64,000 bases of DNA from Shinella zoogloeoides (GTDB taxonomy: Bacteria > Pseudomonadota > Alphaproteobacteria > Rhizobiales > Rhizobiaceae). This document shows, one piece after another, positions 41,002 through 50,281 of the stretch. The notes under the pieces were generated by a model. It ran no database searches and had not been told where the DNA came from. It was given only the letters and a program-made list of their open reading frames with translations. Where the stretch lies: contig NZ_CP093528.1 in assembly GCF_022682305.1 (NCBI RefSeq), forward strand, positions 186,001 to 250,000. The letters are read 5' to 3'. Numbering within the stretch: the first letter of the stretch is position 1; every line of letters starts with the position of its first letter. The position numbers and the translations under genes are program-made.

Positions 41002-42503
41002 CCAGCAATATTCCGGGCAACCTGACGGCCCCGATCCTCGCCTTCGACGTCACGTCCGGCGGGCAGTTCGAAAACGAGAGCCGCGTGATCCTGATCGGCC
41101 ACGGCCTCAGCACCGCCACGCTCGCCCCCGGCGCCGTCGCTATCTGCTCGTCCTCGATGGACGCCCGCATCCTTGCAGGGGCAGGGTCTATGCTGGAAGG
41201 CATGTTCCTTGCCGCCAGGCGCAACGCGCCCGCGCAGGAAATCTGGATCGGCAATGTCGCCGACACGGGTACGGTGGAGGTGCGCACGATCACCTGCTCG
41301 GCTCCTCCTGCCGCCGGCGGGCAGGGTATTCTCTCCATCGCCGGCCGGACGATCTCCATCGAGATCGCGGCCGGGGCGACAGCGGCGAATGTCGCCACCG
41401 CTCTCGTCACGGCGATCAACGGCTATTATGACCGGCTGTCGAAGCGCTCGCTGCCGTATACGGCGGCTATCGACGGGGAGGACGCGACGATCGTCCGCGT
41501 TACCGCCCGCCATAAGGGTGTCTATGCCGCCGGGCATGATTTCCACATTCCGGTTTCCGACGGAAACAATGCCTTCACCGGCAAGCTCGCTTTCGCCACC
41601 GCGACGGCCGGCGCCGGCGTGCCGGACATCTCCAATGTCCTGGCGGCTATGGGCGACGATCCCTTCGAAACGATGATTTCAGCCTTCGGGGATACCGATA
41701 ATCTCACGAAGGCGACCGGCTTCCTCAACAACATCTCCGGCCGCTGGTCCTACGCGCAGCAGCTTTACGGCCACTACTTCTACACAAAGACCGGATCGTC
41801 GGCGGATATCACCACGGCCGGCCTTGCGCGGGACAACTGGCACCTGACCCTCGTGCCTCGGCTCGCCTCCGGCGGTAACGCGGAGCCGGACTACGAATTC
41901 CTCGCCGGTATCATCGGGCGCATCGCGCCCTGGCTCGGCGGCGGTTCGAATGGCGACGTCTCGCGCAACCAGACCGGCCTCATCGTCGACGGTGTCTCGA
42001 CGCCGCGCGATCGTGGGTACTGGCCGGAATACGAGACGCGCGAGGCCTGGCTGAAGAACGGCGTCTCGACGTGGAAGGTCTCGCGCACCGGCGAGGTGAC
42101 GATCGACAAGATCATCACGCAGCAGCAGACGACGAACGGCGCGCCGGACACGACGTTCCGCGATATCCAGCGGCCCTACCAGCTGATGTACGCGCTGAAG
42201 AAGTTCCGGGCGGACCTCGCTGCCGAGCATTCCAACAAGGCGATCTCCAACGACAATCCGGACAACCTCGATGCGCTGACCACGGTGAAGGACATCAAGG
42301 CGACGCTGGTGCACAGCTACCTGGAGATGTCCGGCGTGCTGGAGAACGCCAACGCGGCGATCGAGGCGATGACGGTGGTGCGCGATCCAGAGAACCCGAA
42401 CCGCGTCAACATTCATCTGCCGCTCGACTTCGTGAACCCGCTCGACATCTTCGCGGGTCTCGCCGTCGCCAACAGCCAGATCAACACCAATCTCGCGGCC
42501 TGA
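40998..42503 (+). CDS. Contractile tail sheath protein
   Basis: This 501-residue Mu gpL-type sheath has the subtilisin-like-domain text and LNNISGRWSYAQQLYGHYFYTKTGS, and the C-terminal TTVKDIKATLVHSYLEMSG conserved block. It shows that the phage is a myovirus. It polymerises around the tube and contracts during infection. Confidence 0.93.
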   Translation: MTSNIPGNLTAPILAFDVTSGGQFENESRVILIGHGLSTATLAPGAVAICSSSMDARILAGAGSMLEGMFLAARRNAPAQEIWIGNVADTGTVEVRTITCSAPPAAGGQGILSIAGRTISIEIAAGATAANVATALVTAINGYYDRLSKRSLPYTAAIDGEDATIVRVTARHKGVYAAGHDFHIPVSDGNNAFTGKLAFATATAGAGVPDISNVLAAMGDDPFETMISAFGDTDNLTKATGFLNNISGRWSYAQQLYGHYFYTKTGSSADITTAGLARDNWHLTLVPRLASGGNAEPDYEFLAGIIGRIAPWLGGGSNGDVSRNQTGLIVDGVSTPRDRGYWPEYETREAWLKNGVSTWKVSRTGEVTIDKIITQQQTTNGAPDTTFRDIQRPYQLMYALKKFRADLAAEHSNKAISNDNPDNLDALTTVKDIKATLVHSYLEMSGVLENANAAIEAMTVVRDPENPNRVNIHLPLDFVNPLDIFAGLAVANSQINTNLAA

Positions 42504-42530
42504 TCCGCCGCGCTAAGAAGGACCTGAGAC

Positions 42531-42905
42531 ATGGGCAAGAAAGACTTTGGCGGCGTGATCCGCATGCGGCTTTCGACCGGCGAGATCATTCCGCTGCGCG
42601 GTACGCTCAACATGAGCACGTCCGGCATCGCAAGCGAGGCCGTGACCAACCAGGACGGCTCCGTCGACAGGACGATGACGCCGACGGCGCGTCGCGCGGA
42701 GATCACCTTCGCGGACCGTGGACTCGACCACAACAAGCTGATGCAGTCCGACCGCTTCAACGTGACTTTCATCGAGGAGAGCACGGGCGTTACGCATTAT
42801 TTCACGCGGGCATTTCTCGTCGGCGACCCCGTCAAGAACCGCATCACCGGCGAGGTGACGGGCATTTCCATCGCCGCCGAGGCGTATCGGAAGACGGAGG
42901 ACTGA
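42531..42905 (+). CDS. Tail tube protein, Mu gpM-like
   Basis: This 124-residue beta-rich protein has LRGTLNMSTSGIASEAVTNQDGSVDRTM and RRAEITFADRGLD, matching the GpM tail-tube family. It follows the sheath gene as in Mu. Confidence 0.88.
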   Translation: MGKKDFGGVIRMRLSTGEIIPLRGTLNMSTSGIASEAVTNQDGSVDRTMTPTARRAEITFADRGLDHNKLMQSDRFNVTFIEESTGVTHYFTRAFLVGDPVKNRITGEVTGISIAAEAYRKTED

Positions 42906-42908
42906 TCG

Positions 42909-43274
42909 ATGGCGAACATCACCGTCCCGCTCTCGAAGAGCTATACCGGCCATGACGGTCCGTTCTCCTCCGTCGATCTGCGCGAGCCGACCTTCAAGGA
43001 AATCTACATCGACGGTCTCGGCGAGCCGCAGCAATGGCAGCCCGGCCCGAACGGCCAGCCCGTCCTCATCACCCTGCCGGACGTAATCAACGCCTATGTC
43101 GAACGCCTGGCCGTCAAGCCGACCGCCGACAATCTCGGCCAGTTGAACGCGCGTGACAGCCTGGCGCTGGCGACGAAGGTGAAGGCTTTTTTCACGGCCG
43201 AGCCGGAACAGACGAGGTCGCCGACGTCCTCGTCTTCCGGCTCGGATGGGACGCGGATCGCGTCGGGCGAATGA
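42909..43274 (+). CDS. Tail assembly chaperone, zero-frame product (PhageTail_E/Mu gp41-like)
   Basis: This 121-residue protein has EPTFKEIYIDGLGEPQQW and YVERLAVKPTADNL, matching the tail assembly chaperone E family. After the slippery heptamer at 43187-43193 the frame turns into Ser/Thr-rich low complexity, as expected where coding sense moves to the -1 frame. The chaperone pair guides polymerisation of the tape measure. Confidence 0.85.
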   Translation: MANITVPLSKSYTGHDGPFSSVDLREPTFKEIYIDGLGEPQQWQPGPNGQPVLITLPDVINAYVERLAVKPTADNLGQLNARDSLALATKVKAFFTAEPEQTRSPTSSSSGSDGTRIASGE

Positions 43275-43336
43275 CGCTCGCGCAGATCCACTACTGGTTT
43301 GAACGGGCAATCGCCATGAAGGAGCGCCAGCCGTGA
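43187..43336 (+). other. Programmed -1 frameshift site and extension of the tail chaperone
   Basis: The sequence T-TTT-TTC at 43187-43193 is an X-XXY-YYZ slippery heptamer in the chaperone frame. After a -1 shift the text continues HGRAGTDEVADVLVFRLGW and ends at TGA 43334-43336, overlapping the tape-measure GTG. The extension is 47 codons and resembles the GT part of Mu-type chaperones. Confidence 0.85.
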
Positions 43337-45213
43337 CGAGAGAAGTCGAAGCTCGCCTCAAGATATCGGCCGTCGACAAGACGGGCCGCGTCATGCAGCA
43401 GCTTGCGGGTCGCATGCAGCAGGTCAACCGGCAGGCTGCATCCTTGAACCGCCAGCAGGGCATGCTCGGAAAGACGACCGCATCGACCATGGCCGTCATG
43501 TCGCGTTATCTCGCGCCTGCGGCTGTAGCGGCATTCTCCGCCGGCGCCCTGAAAAACTTCGCTGCGGTTGAGCGTCAAATGACTCGCATCGGCATCACGG
43601 CCGACGCCAGCGCCGCTGAGACCGAAGACGCGTTTCGGCGCATGCAGACCGTCTCTAAGGAGATGGCCCTGCCGGTGGACGCGGCAGTGACTGCTGTCGA
43701 TACACTGGTTTCGTCCGGGCTGTCGCTGAAGGACGCCATGGACTTCCTGCCGTCCGTCCTGGCGACGGCGCAAGCTTCCGGCTCCGCGACTGAGGATATC
43801 GCCAACACTGCGATCAAGGCGGCCTCCGCGCTGAAGATCGAGGCCTCGCAAATGCAGCGAGCCTTCGACATCATGGTCATGGGCGGCAAGGCAGGGCAGT
43901 TCGAACTTAAGGATATGGCGACTTATATCCCCGAGCTTGCCAATTCGTTCGCGTCACTCGGCTATTCGGGCGAGGAAGGCCTGAAGCAGCTTATCGCTAT
44001 GTTGCAGACGATCCGTGAGGATACCGGCTCTGCGTCTGCGGCGGCCACCCAGGCGCAGAACATCTTCGGCAAGATGTTCAACGACGATACGGCGAAGAAA
44101 TTCGCCAAGTTCGGGATCGATCTGCGCAAGGAACTGAAGGCGGCGCAAGAGCAAGGGGAGGGCGCCCTGCAGGCATTCGTCCGTTTATCCCAGGAGGCGA
44201 TCAAGGGGGACCTCTCCAAGCTTCCCCAGCTCTTCACCGATCAGGAATTCCGGCTCGGCATGCAGTCGCTCATAACGAGTACGGATAGCTGGAGAGGCTT
44301 TCTCGAATCGGTCAATTCAGCCGAGGTTGACGGCACGGTATTCCGCGATCTGGAGCGTGTAACGAAAGATGCCCAGGCGAGTATCGATAGGCTCTCAGGA
44401 AGCTGGGATGCGCTGGTGAAACGCTTCGGTGAGAAGGTGGCAACCGTCGCCACGCCGGCCATCGACGCTGTCGTTTCAGCAACCGATAAGCAGGATGCCA
44501 TCGACAATGCACTGAAAAAACGTGGTATGGGTTATCTGAAAAGCCAAATTTACCAGGTTGGTCTCAGCCAGAAGGATCAGGATCTCCTTGCCATCGAGGG
44601 GGGCTTTAAAGATCCGGGTCTCCGCGAAAAATACCAGTTCGGCCCGGGTCTGCCGGAGGGGTGGAAGCCGGAAAACGAATTTCCCGGTGGAGGAACGTCC
44701 GGCGGGAAGATGCCCGAAGTCGGTCCCATACCTCGTTTCCGACCCACCGATTTGAATGCTGTCCCCGGTCGTGACCGGATCACTGCCGCAATGCTTGCGC
44801 GCCGTGGCGAAATCGAATTCGCCAATAACAGTGCGTCCGTCGTCGGATTGCGACCCGAACAGCGCAATGCAGATCTCCAGCATCTCCTCGCCAATCTTGA
44901 TCGTGTCGAGAAAGGTGGCAGCGGTCGGCCCTGGATGGATGATGGCGAAAAGGTCGGTACCGAGGTCGGTGCGGCGGCGATCGAGCGAATGAGTTCGGAT
45001 GCGCGCGCGGTGGGTTCGGAAGTTGGTAGCGTCGTACAGGAGGCAATGAGAGCCATTGCGCCGCAGATCGGCGCAGCGATCGCCCAGGCGTTTGCCGCCG
45101 GAGCCAGCCAGGTGAAGGTCGGCGTGAATGTCGGTGGCGGCGTCCGGATCAACGCCGATCTTGGCCGATCCATGCCGGCGAGCCTGGGTCTGCCGCCGAG
45201 CACGTCGCGATAG
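43333..45213 (+). CDS. Tape measure protein
   Basis: This 626-residue protein has the usual layout: N-terminal helical region with KISAVDKTGRVMQQLAGRMQQVNRQAA, hydrophobic AAVAAFSAGAL, then long alternating helices and a C-terminal Gly-rich region. It sets tail length and is expelled during infection. Short for a myovirus, so the tail is probably short. Starts with GTG at 43333 overlapping the frameshift extension. Confidence 0.9.
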   Translation: MTREVEARLKISAVDKTGRVMQQLAGRMQQVNRQAASLNRQQGMLGKTTASTMAVMSRYLAPAAVAAFSAGALKNFAAVERQMTRIGITADASAAETEDAFRRMQTVSKEMALPVDAAVTAVDTLVSSGLSLKDAMDFLPSVLATAQASGSATEDIANTAIKAASALKIEASQMQRAFDIMVMGGKAGQFELKDMATYIPELANSFASLGYSGEEGLKQLIAMLQTIREDTGSASAAATQAQNIFGKMFNDDTAKKFAKFGIDLRKELKAAQEQGEGALQAFVRLSQEAIKGDLSKLPQLFTDQEFRLGMQSLITSTDSWRGFLESVNSAEVDGTVFRDLERVTKDAQASIDRLSGSWDALVKRFGEKVATVATPAIDAVVSATDKQDAIDNALKKRGMGYLKSQIYQVGLSQKDQDLLAIEGGFKDPGLREKYQFGPGLPEGWKPENEFPGGGTSGGKMPEVGPIPRFRPTDLNAVPGRDRITAAMLARRGEIEFANNSASVVGLRPEQRNADLQHLLANLDRVEKGGSGRPWMDDGEKVGTEVGAAAIERMSSDARAVGSEVGSVVQEAMRAIAPQIGAAIAQAFAAGASQVKVGVNVGGGVRINADLGRSMPASLGLPPSTSR

Positions 45214-45225
45214 CGGGAGCCGGAT

Positions 45226-45684
45226 ATGCGGGACTGGACGAAGACACTGCGCCGGGCGAGCTTCCGCGGCGTGGAATTCTGGGTGGACGACGATGAGCTT
45301 GGCGGCGGCAAGCGCATGGGTATCCACGAATATGCCGACGGCCGACAGCCCCTTCTCGAGGAGATGGGGCTTTCGACGTCGACCTTCACTGCGACGGCAT
45401 ACCTGCTTGGTGACGACAGCGATGTCCGCGCGATGCGCCTTGTCGCCGCCGCGCAGGCCGCCGGGCCGGGCCGGCTCGTCCTGCCCATGGACAGGGGGCA
45501 GATGGCATCCATCGTCGATTTCCGGCGCGTCCGCGCGAAGGACCGCATGGGCTTCATCGCATTCGATTTCACGGCTTTGCCCTATTCCAGCGAGGCGGGC
45601 GCCGTCCTCGGTGGCGCGGACATCGCGTCCGCCGTCCTCAACGGTCTTGCCGCGGCCGCGCGCAGCTTCGGGAGCCTTTTCTGA
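45226..45684 (+). CDS. DNA circularisation protein, N-terminal half (Mu gpN-like)
   Basis: This 152-residue protein matches the N-terminal domain of the DNA circularisation/gpN group (RRASFRGVEFWVDDDELGGGKRMGIHEY, FTATAYLLGDDSD). In Mu, gpN is one protein of about 490 residues. Here the C-terminal part is a separate gene that follows with a one-base overlap. Confidence 0.85.
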   Translation: MRDWTKTLRRASFRGVEFWVDDDELGGGKRMGIHEYADGRQPLLEEMGLSTSTFTATAYLLGDDSDVRAMRLVAAAQAAGPGRLVLPMDRGQMASIVDFRRVRAKDRMGFIAFDFTALPYSSEAGAVLGGADIASAVLNGLAAAARSFGSLF

Positions 45685-46307
45685 TGCCCGCCAGCCGTAC
45701 AGATATCGCGGGTTGGCTCGCCATCCTTGCCGGCTCGCTCGTCGCCGACACGCTGGACGCCGCGGACCTGGCGAACCGCACGGCGGTCGCGACGGATCTG
45801 GAGGGCGAAGCGTTCGCCGCCGAGGTCCTTTCTATCATGCGGGTCATCGCCGAAAGCGTGGAGACGCCGGCAGGTTTCGATGTCGTCGCGGTTCCGGTGG
45901 GTTTCGATGCCGATACGCTTGCAGCTGCCACGATCCTCACGGCCTTCGGCCTGGGTATTGCCGGGCCGCGGGTGGCCTGGTCTTCCCGACCGCAGGCCCG
46001 CACCGCGCGAAGCCGCATCGCCGCTCACGGCGAGGCCGCCCTTGCAGCGGTCGCCGGGATGGGGGCGGGTGCGGTGGATCTCTACCGCTACCTGTCGCGC
46101 ATCGTAGAGATCGCCGTGCTGATCGTGTCGGACCGGGCGGCGACGGCTGTGCCGATCGTTCGGGTGGAGACCGGCATATCGCTTCCGTCCACGGTGCTTG
46201 CCTATCACCTTTACGGCGATGCTGCCCGGGCACAATCGCTGGTCGAGATCGCGCGTAGCACGACGCCCATGCTGATGCCGATCGGCTTCGACGCCCTGGA
46301 GAGCTGA
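45684..46307 (+). CDS. DNA circularisation protein, C-terminal half
   Basis: This 207-residue protein corresponds to the C-terminal region of gpN-like proteins (AGPRVAWSSRPQARTARSRIAAHGEAAL, PSTVLAYHLYGDAARA). It is separate from the N-terminal half by an overlap of start and stop (TGATG). Separate translation may alter stoichiometry in the baseplate; a single stop mutation is the alternative explanation. Confidence 0.75.
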   Translation: MPASRTDIAGWLAILAGSLVADTLDAADLANRTAVATDLEGEAFAAEVLSIMRVIAESVETPAGFDVVAVPVGFDADTLAAATILTAFGLGIAGPRVAWSSRPQARTARSRIAAHGEAALAAVAGMGAGAVDLYRYLSRIVEIAVLIVSDRAATAVPIVRVETGISLPSTVLAYHLYGDAARAQSLVEIARSTTPMLMPIGFDALES

Positions 46308-46310
46308 CCT

Positions 46311-47384
46311 GTGCGATATCCCATGGACCGGCCCTTCGAGGCCGTCGTCGTCGAAGGGCTGCCGAAGGTCCTGACGATCGACATCACCATATCGGCAGAG
46401 GAGGCCGCGCGCTCGGCAAGCGGCACCTTCGCCATCATAGGACCCGGCGTCCCGGTATTCCCTGGCCTTCCGACCAGGATCACGGCGAACGGAGACCTGC
46501 TGCTGACCGGCTACGTGCGCGACGTCACGCCGGGGTATTCGGGGAGCGCCCGTTCGCTCGATTGCTCGTTCGTTTCCCGCACGATCGACCTGATCGAGAC
46601 CTCGGCGGACCATGCCTCGGGCGAAATTCTGAACAAGGACATCGTCGCCATCGCGCGGGAGCTGGATAGTACAGGCATCGGCATCGAGACGGATGGATCG
46701 TCGTTTCCGGTCGAACCCCGGCACAAGCTCATGGAGGGGGAGCCTGTCTATTCCTCCATCGAGCGGCGCGTGCGGGGGCGCGGGGTGCTGATTCATGACA
46801 CCGAAAAGGGGCGGCTCAAGCTGTCGACGAAGCCGGGCGGTGTTCATGCCGGAACCCTGAAGCGTGGCGTGAACATCCTGACGGATGGCGCGAGCGCGAG
46901 CTTCACCGAACAGGGCCGGTATTCCGACATTATGGTTCGGGGGCAGCAAACGGAAGGTACGCAGAAGCAGCATCTGCGACCGGAGACGAAGGTGAAGGAT
47001 AGCGGCGTCGCCCGCAAGCGGGTGCTTATCCTGCCGCACGAGGGGCAGGCCTCCATCGACCGGATGCGCAAGCGGGCGACCTGGCAGGCGCGGCGTATGG
47101 CGGGCAACAGCGTGACGGCGAGCCTTCCCGTCAGCGGATGGCGGGACGAGAAGGGCCGGTTCTGGCAACCCAACTGGCTGGTGGATGTGGACGATGACTG
47201 GCTCGGCATCAAGGGGATGATGATCATCAAGAGCGTGACCCTGTCGCAGGATGCCGACGACAAAACGAAGGCGGTCCTCTCCCTGGCGGATCCGCGTGCG
47301 CTCGGCGGCGAGAATCCACGCGGCCGGACGGCCGGCGGCTACGCGGCGCCGGGCGTGACCGAGGCGGAGTACGAGGACGAATGA
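46311..47384 (+). CDS. Baseplate hub protein (late control D / Mu gpP-like)
   Basis: This 357-residue protein has LTGYVRDVTPGYSGSARSLDCSFVSRTIDLIE and RGRGVLIHDTEKGRLKLS typical of the gpD/VgrG-like hub. The hub links the tube with the spike. Start is GTG at 46311, three bases after the previous stop. Confidence 0.85.
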   Translation: MRYPMDRPFEAVVVEGLPKVLTIDITISAEEAARSASGTFAIIGPGVPVFPGLPTRITANGDLLLTGYVRDVTPGYSGSARSLDCSFVSRTIDLIETSADHASGEILNKDIVAIARELDSTGIGIETDGSSFPVEPRHKLMEGEPVYSSIERRVRGRGVLIHDTEKGRLKLSTKPGGVHAGTLKRGVNILTDGASASFTEQGRYSDIMVRGQQTEGTQKQHLRPETKVKDSGVARKRVLILPHEGQASIDRMRKRATWQARRMAGNSVTASLPVSGWRDEKGRFWQPNWLVDVDDDWLGIKGMMIIKSVTLSQDADDKTKAVLSLADPRALGGENPRGRTAGGYAAPGVTEAEYEDE

Positions 47385-47863
47385 AACGCTTCGAATTCGA
47401 CGGCCGGTATGCCGAGCGCGGCGGCCAGCAATTCGTTTCGGGGCGCGGCTCGAAATCGGACGGCTGGACCGAGATCCATCGCATAGAGACGCATGGCTTC
47501 GCTTCCGTTCCGGTGAAGGGCGCGCAGGGCCTGCTGCTGCCCATGCCTAGCAATCCGGACGTTGCCTTCGTGCTTGGTGGGGAGCATCCCGATCTTCGGC
47601 CGAAGGACCTGCCGCAAGGCGGGAAAGCGCTCTACGACGCCGGCGGCAACGTGATCAAGATGCTGCTCGGCGACGGGGTGACGTTCGATCTCGCCGGGGC
47701 AGCCTATACGGTCCGCAAGGGCGGCGTCACCTTCATGATTTCCGGCGACGGCGTCGACATTGTCGGCGGATACCTGAAGGTCAACGGGGTTCGTGTCGAC
47801 GAGACCCACCGGCACGACAATGTCGAGACAGGTACCGGCACGTCCGGAACAGTCGTTCCCTAG
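47381..47863 (+). CDS. Baseplate spike (Mu gp45/gpV-like)
   Basis: This 160-residue protein has an N-terminal OB-like part and a beta-helical end with VDETHRHDNVETGTGTSG: the HxH at the apex should hold an iron ion and tip the spike that pierces the outer membrane. Confidence 0.85.
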   Translation: MKRFEFDGRYAERGGQQFVSGRGSKSDGWTEIHRIETHGFASVPVKGAQGLLLPMPSNPDVAFVLGGEHPDLRPKDLPQGGKALYDAGGNVIKMLLGDGVTFDLAGAAYTVRKGGVTFMISGDGVDIVGGYLKVNGVRVDETHRHDNVETGTGTSGTVVP

Positions 47864-47875
47864 AGGTCCAGGCTC

Positions 47876-48412
47876 ATGCTTCGCATCATTCCGCTCGACG
47901 AGAGCGAGGAACCCTACCGCGCGCCGGATATCGGATGGGACGGCGTTGCTGGAGACCTGATCCTCAATGCGCTTGACCATCCGACCGCGCCCGGCGACCT
48001 GCGCGCCGAGCAGGGCCTTGCAACGCAGGTGCTGATCCACCTGATGACGGATCGCCGTGTCGAGGAAAGCGAATTGCCGGAAGGCGAGCAGAACCGGGGA
48101 TGGTTCGGCGACAGCTTCGACCTGATGGACGGCGAAGGGCCGCTCGGCTCGCGGCTGTGGCTGCTGCGCCGGCGGGAAATCTACGAAGGCATCGAGATCG
48201 ATGTCGACGACTATGTGCGGGAGGCCCTGGAGCCGCTGATCGCACAGGGCGCGGTCGCCTCGATCGACGTGGCGGTGACCGTCGACCGGCCCGGCAACCG
48301 GGTCGACTACGTCGTGACGTTGACCGGCCGTGACGGCGCCCGGGTCTATGAACGGAAATTCGAACTTCTCTGGAGGCAGATCAATGGCGTGGTCCATCCG
48401 CTCGCTGGCTGA
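47876..48412 (+). CDS. Mu gp46-like baseplate wedge protein
   Basis: This 178-residue protein carries EQNRGWFGDSFDLMDGEGPLGSRLWLLRRREI, the gp46 hallmark, and a C-terminal SIDVAVTVDRPGNRVDYVV segment. It belongs to the LysM/gp25-like wedge complex. Confidence 0.88.
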   Translation: MLRIIPLDESEEPYRAPDIGWDGVAGDLILNALDHPTAPGDLRAEQGLATQVLIHLMTDRRVEESELPEGEQNRGWFGDSFDLMDGEGPLGSRLWLLRRREIYEGIEIDVDDYVREALEPLIAQGAVASIDVAVTVDRPGNRVDYVVTLTGRDGARVYERKFELLWRQINGVVHPLAG

Positions 48413-49463
48413 GGCATCGCAGGCAATCCGCGGTGCTTTCCGGCAGCATCTTCCCGGAACGGATACCGCGCTCAAGAACAACTTCGTGACGGTCGTCACG
48501 AAAGTGCTGGCCGGCATGTCGCAGGAATTCGAACTGCGCATGGGCTTCGTTGCGCGCCAGATCTTCGCGCGGACGGCATCGCTGCCCTTCCTTATTCTGC
48601 ATGGCGCCGATGTCGGAATCTTCCGCAAGCCGGCTGCCGCTGCAAGCGGCGTCATCGAAGGCGTCGGCGAACCCAACAAGGTCTATCCTGCGGGAGTGCG
48701 TTTCGTCTCCGGCAACAATACCTACATTTCGACGTCTCCTGCGCAGACAAGCCCGGTCGGTGTCGTATTCTTCGCCGTTACCGCCGAAGACAGGGGGAGC
48801 GTCACAAACCGTGCGGCGGGTGGTCTCCTGACGCTTTCAGCCCCCGGGCTGGAGCCGACGTTGGGAAACAACTTCACCGTCACGGCTGCAGGGCTTGGTG
48901 GCGGCGCAGACATTGAGGACATCGAGGAGCTGCGGGGGCGTGTGCTTTTCCGCAAGGCGAACCCGCCCGGCGCCGGGAAGCTCTCGGATTACGAGCGTAT
49001 CGTGCGAGACGTGCCTGGCGTCCTGAAGGCCTGGGCCTATCGCGACGGAGTGACGCCTTCGTTCCTGGTGGTGTTCTTTCTGTTCGACGGCCGGCCGGAT
49101 CGGATTCCGACGGAGGGTGACAGGATCGTCGTGCAGGCCGCCGTCGATGAACATCGCCTGATCCGTGTCAACGACAGCGTGGTCGAGGCTCCGACACCCG
49201 CGCCGCTGAACCCGATCATCGCAAATCTCATGACCGACAGCTCGGACGTGCGGATGCGCATCGCCGCCGCGATCGATCAGGTACTTTACGAGAAGGCCAG
49301 ACCCGGTGTTGCCGGCGATGTGTTCTGGCTCTCGCGCAGCTGGATATCGGAAGCTGTTTCCGGCGTGGTCGGCGAGGATAGTCACGAGCTTCGATGGCCG
49401 CTCGACGACCTGCCCTATACGGGTGGCCGGTATCCGGTCGCCGGCACCATCAGCTTTGTTTGA
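48384..49463 (+). CDS. Baseplate J-like protein (Mu gp47)
   Basis: This 359-residue protein matches baseplate J/gp47 (AGVRFVSGNNTYISTS, ADIEDIEELRGRVLFRKANPPGAGKLSDYERIVRDVPGV). It joins the wedge between gp46 and the sheath. Start at 48384 has GGAGG upstream; the frame from 48330 is upstream of that. Confidence 0.9.
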   Translation: MAWSIRSLAEASQAIRGAFRQHLPGTDTALKNNFVTVVTKVLAGMSQEFELRMGFVARQIFARTASLPFLILHGADVGIFRKPAAAASGVIEGVGEPNKVYPAGVRFVSGNNTYISTSPAQTSPVGVVFFAVTAEDRGSVTNRAAGGLLTLSAPGLEPTLGNNFTVTAAGLGGGADIEDIEELRGRVLFRKANPPGAGKLSDYERIVRDVPGVLKAWAYRDGVTPSFLVVFFLFDGRPDRIPTEGDRIVVQAAVDEHRLIRVNDSVVEAPTPAPLNPIIANLMTDSSDVRMRIAAAIDQVLYEKARPGVAGDVFWLSRSWISEAVSGVVGEDSHELRWPLDDLPYTGGRYPVAGTISFV

Positions 49464-49474
49464 CCGTGTGTGCC

Positions 49475-50266
49475 ATGGCTAGGCGGAATTCGTACGAACA
49501 TACAGTCACCGCCGGATTTACGCCGGTATCGATCCCCGTTCTGGATGTGCCGACCGACGCACTCTCCGCGCCATCGAACGACGACCTGATTTCATCTGGT
49601 ATTTCGTTCTGGCCCACGGGCGCGGCCTGGGGGTCGCCGGACGGCGAAGCTGTTTCGCTTCGGTCGGTCTTTGCTCGCTTTACGCGGGTTCTGCTTTCGC
49701 CCTTCGAGTGGCTCTATGCCAGGTCGTGGCGTCTGGCCCTGGAATCGAGCGCGCAGACGTTGAGCGAGACGCTTGACGGCTGGGAGGCGGACTATGGGTT
49801 GCCGGAGCGCTGCTTCCTGGGTGAGCAATCCGCAACACAGCGGCTTACCGCCCTCCGCCGGAAAGTGAATGCGACGCCGATCTCGGTTCCCGAGGATTTC
49901 GTGCGGCTCGCGTCCGACCTCGGGTTCGAAATCGAGATCGAGGAGCCTTGTATCTTCGAGTGCGGCTTTTCGGAATGCGGGAGTTACCACCCGGTCGGGT
50001 CGCCGACGGAAGAGACGTACTGGATCGTGCGCGTCAAGGGCGCGTCAATTAGTTACTTCGAAATTGGCACAAGCCAGGCCGGCGAGGATCGCCTGTTCGC
50101 GTTAGGCGAGGCAGAACAGATCCTCTGTCTTCTGCGCCAGCATGCACCTGGCTGGGCGCTCCCGATCCTCCAGCCGTGGATCTACCTCGACTATCTCACG
50201 ACCGAGGACGGCACCCCCATCATCGACGAGTACGGCAATCAGATACTCGTCACTATTGACCCCTGA
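49475..50266 (+). CDS. Tail protein of the YmfQ/gp48 group (DUF2313)
   Basis: This 263-residue protein has a FWPTGAAWGSPDGEAVSLRSVFARFTRVLLSPFEWL segment and GWEADYGLPERC, with ILQPWIYLDY near the end. It connects the wedge to tail fibres in Mu-type tails. Start at 49475 chosen by alignment to typical N-termini. Confidence 0.82.
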   Translation: MARRNSYEHTVTAGFTPVSIPVLDVPTDALSAPSNDDLISSGISFWPTGAAWGSPDGEAVSLRSVFARFTRVLLSPFEWLYARSWRLALESSAQTLSETLDGWEADYGLPERCFLGEQSATQRLTALRRKVNATPISVPEDFVRLASDLGFEIEIEEPCIFECGFSECGSYHPVGSPTEETYWIVRVKGASISYFEIGTSQAGEDRLFALGEAEQILCLLRQHAPGWALPILQPWIYLDYLTTEDGTPIIDEYGNQILVTIDP

Positions 50267-50281
50267 AGCGCGAGGAAAACG

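Noticed and set aside
45582..48679. Minus-strand frames of 400-530 codons opposite the baseplate genes
   Set aside because: All baseplate genes on the plus strand have clear domains; these are shadows.
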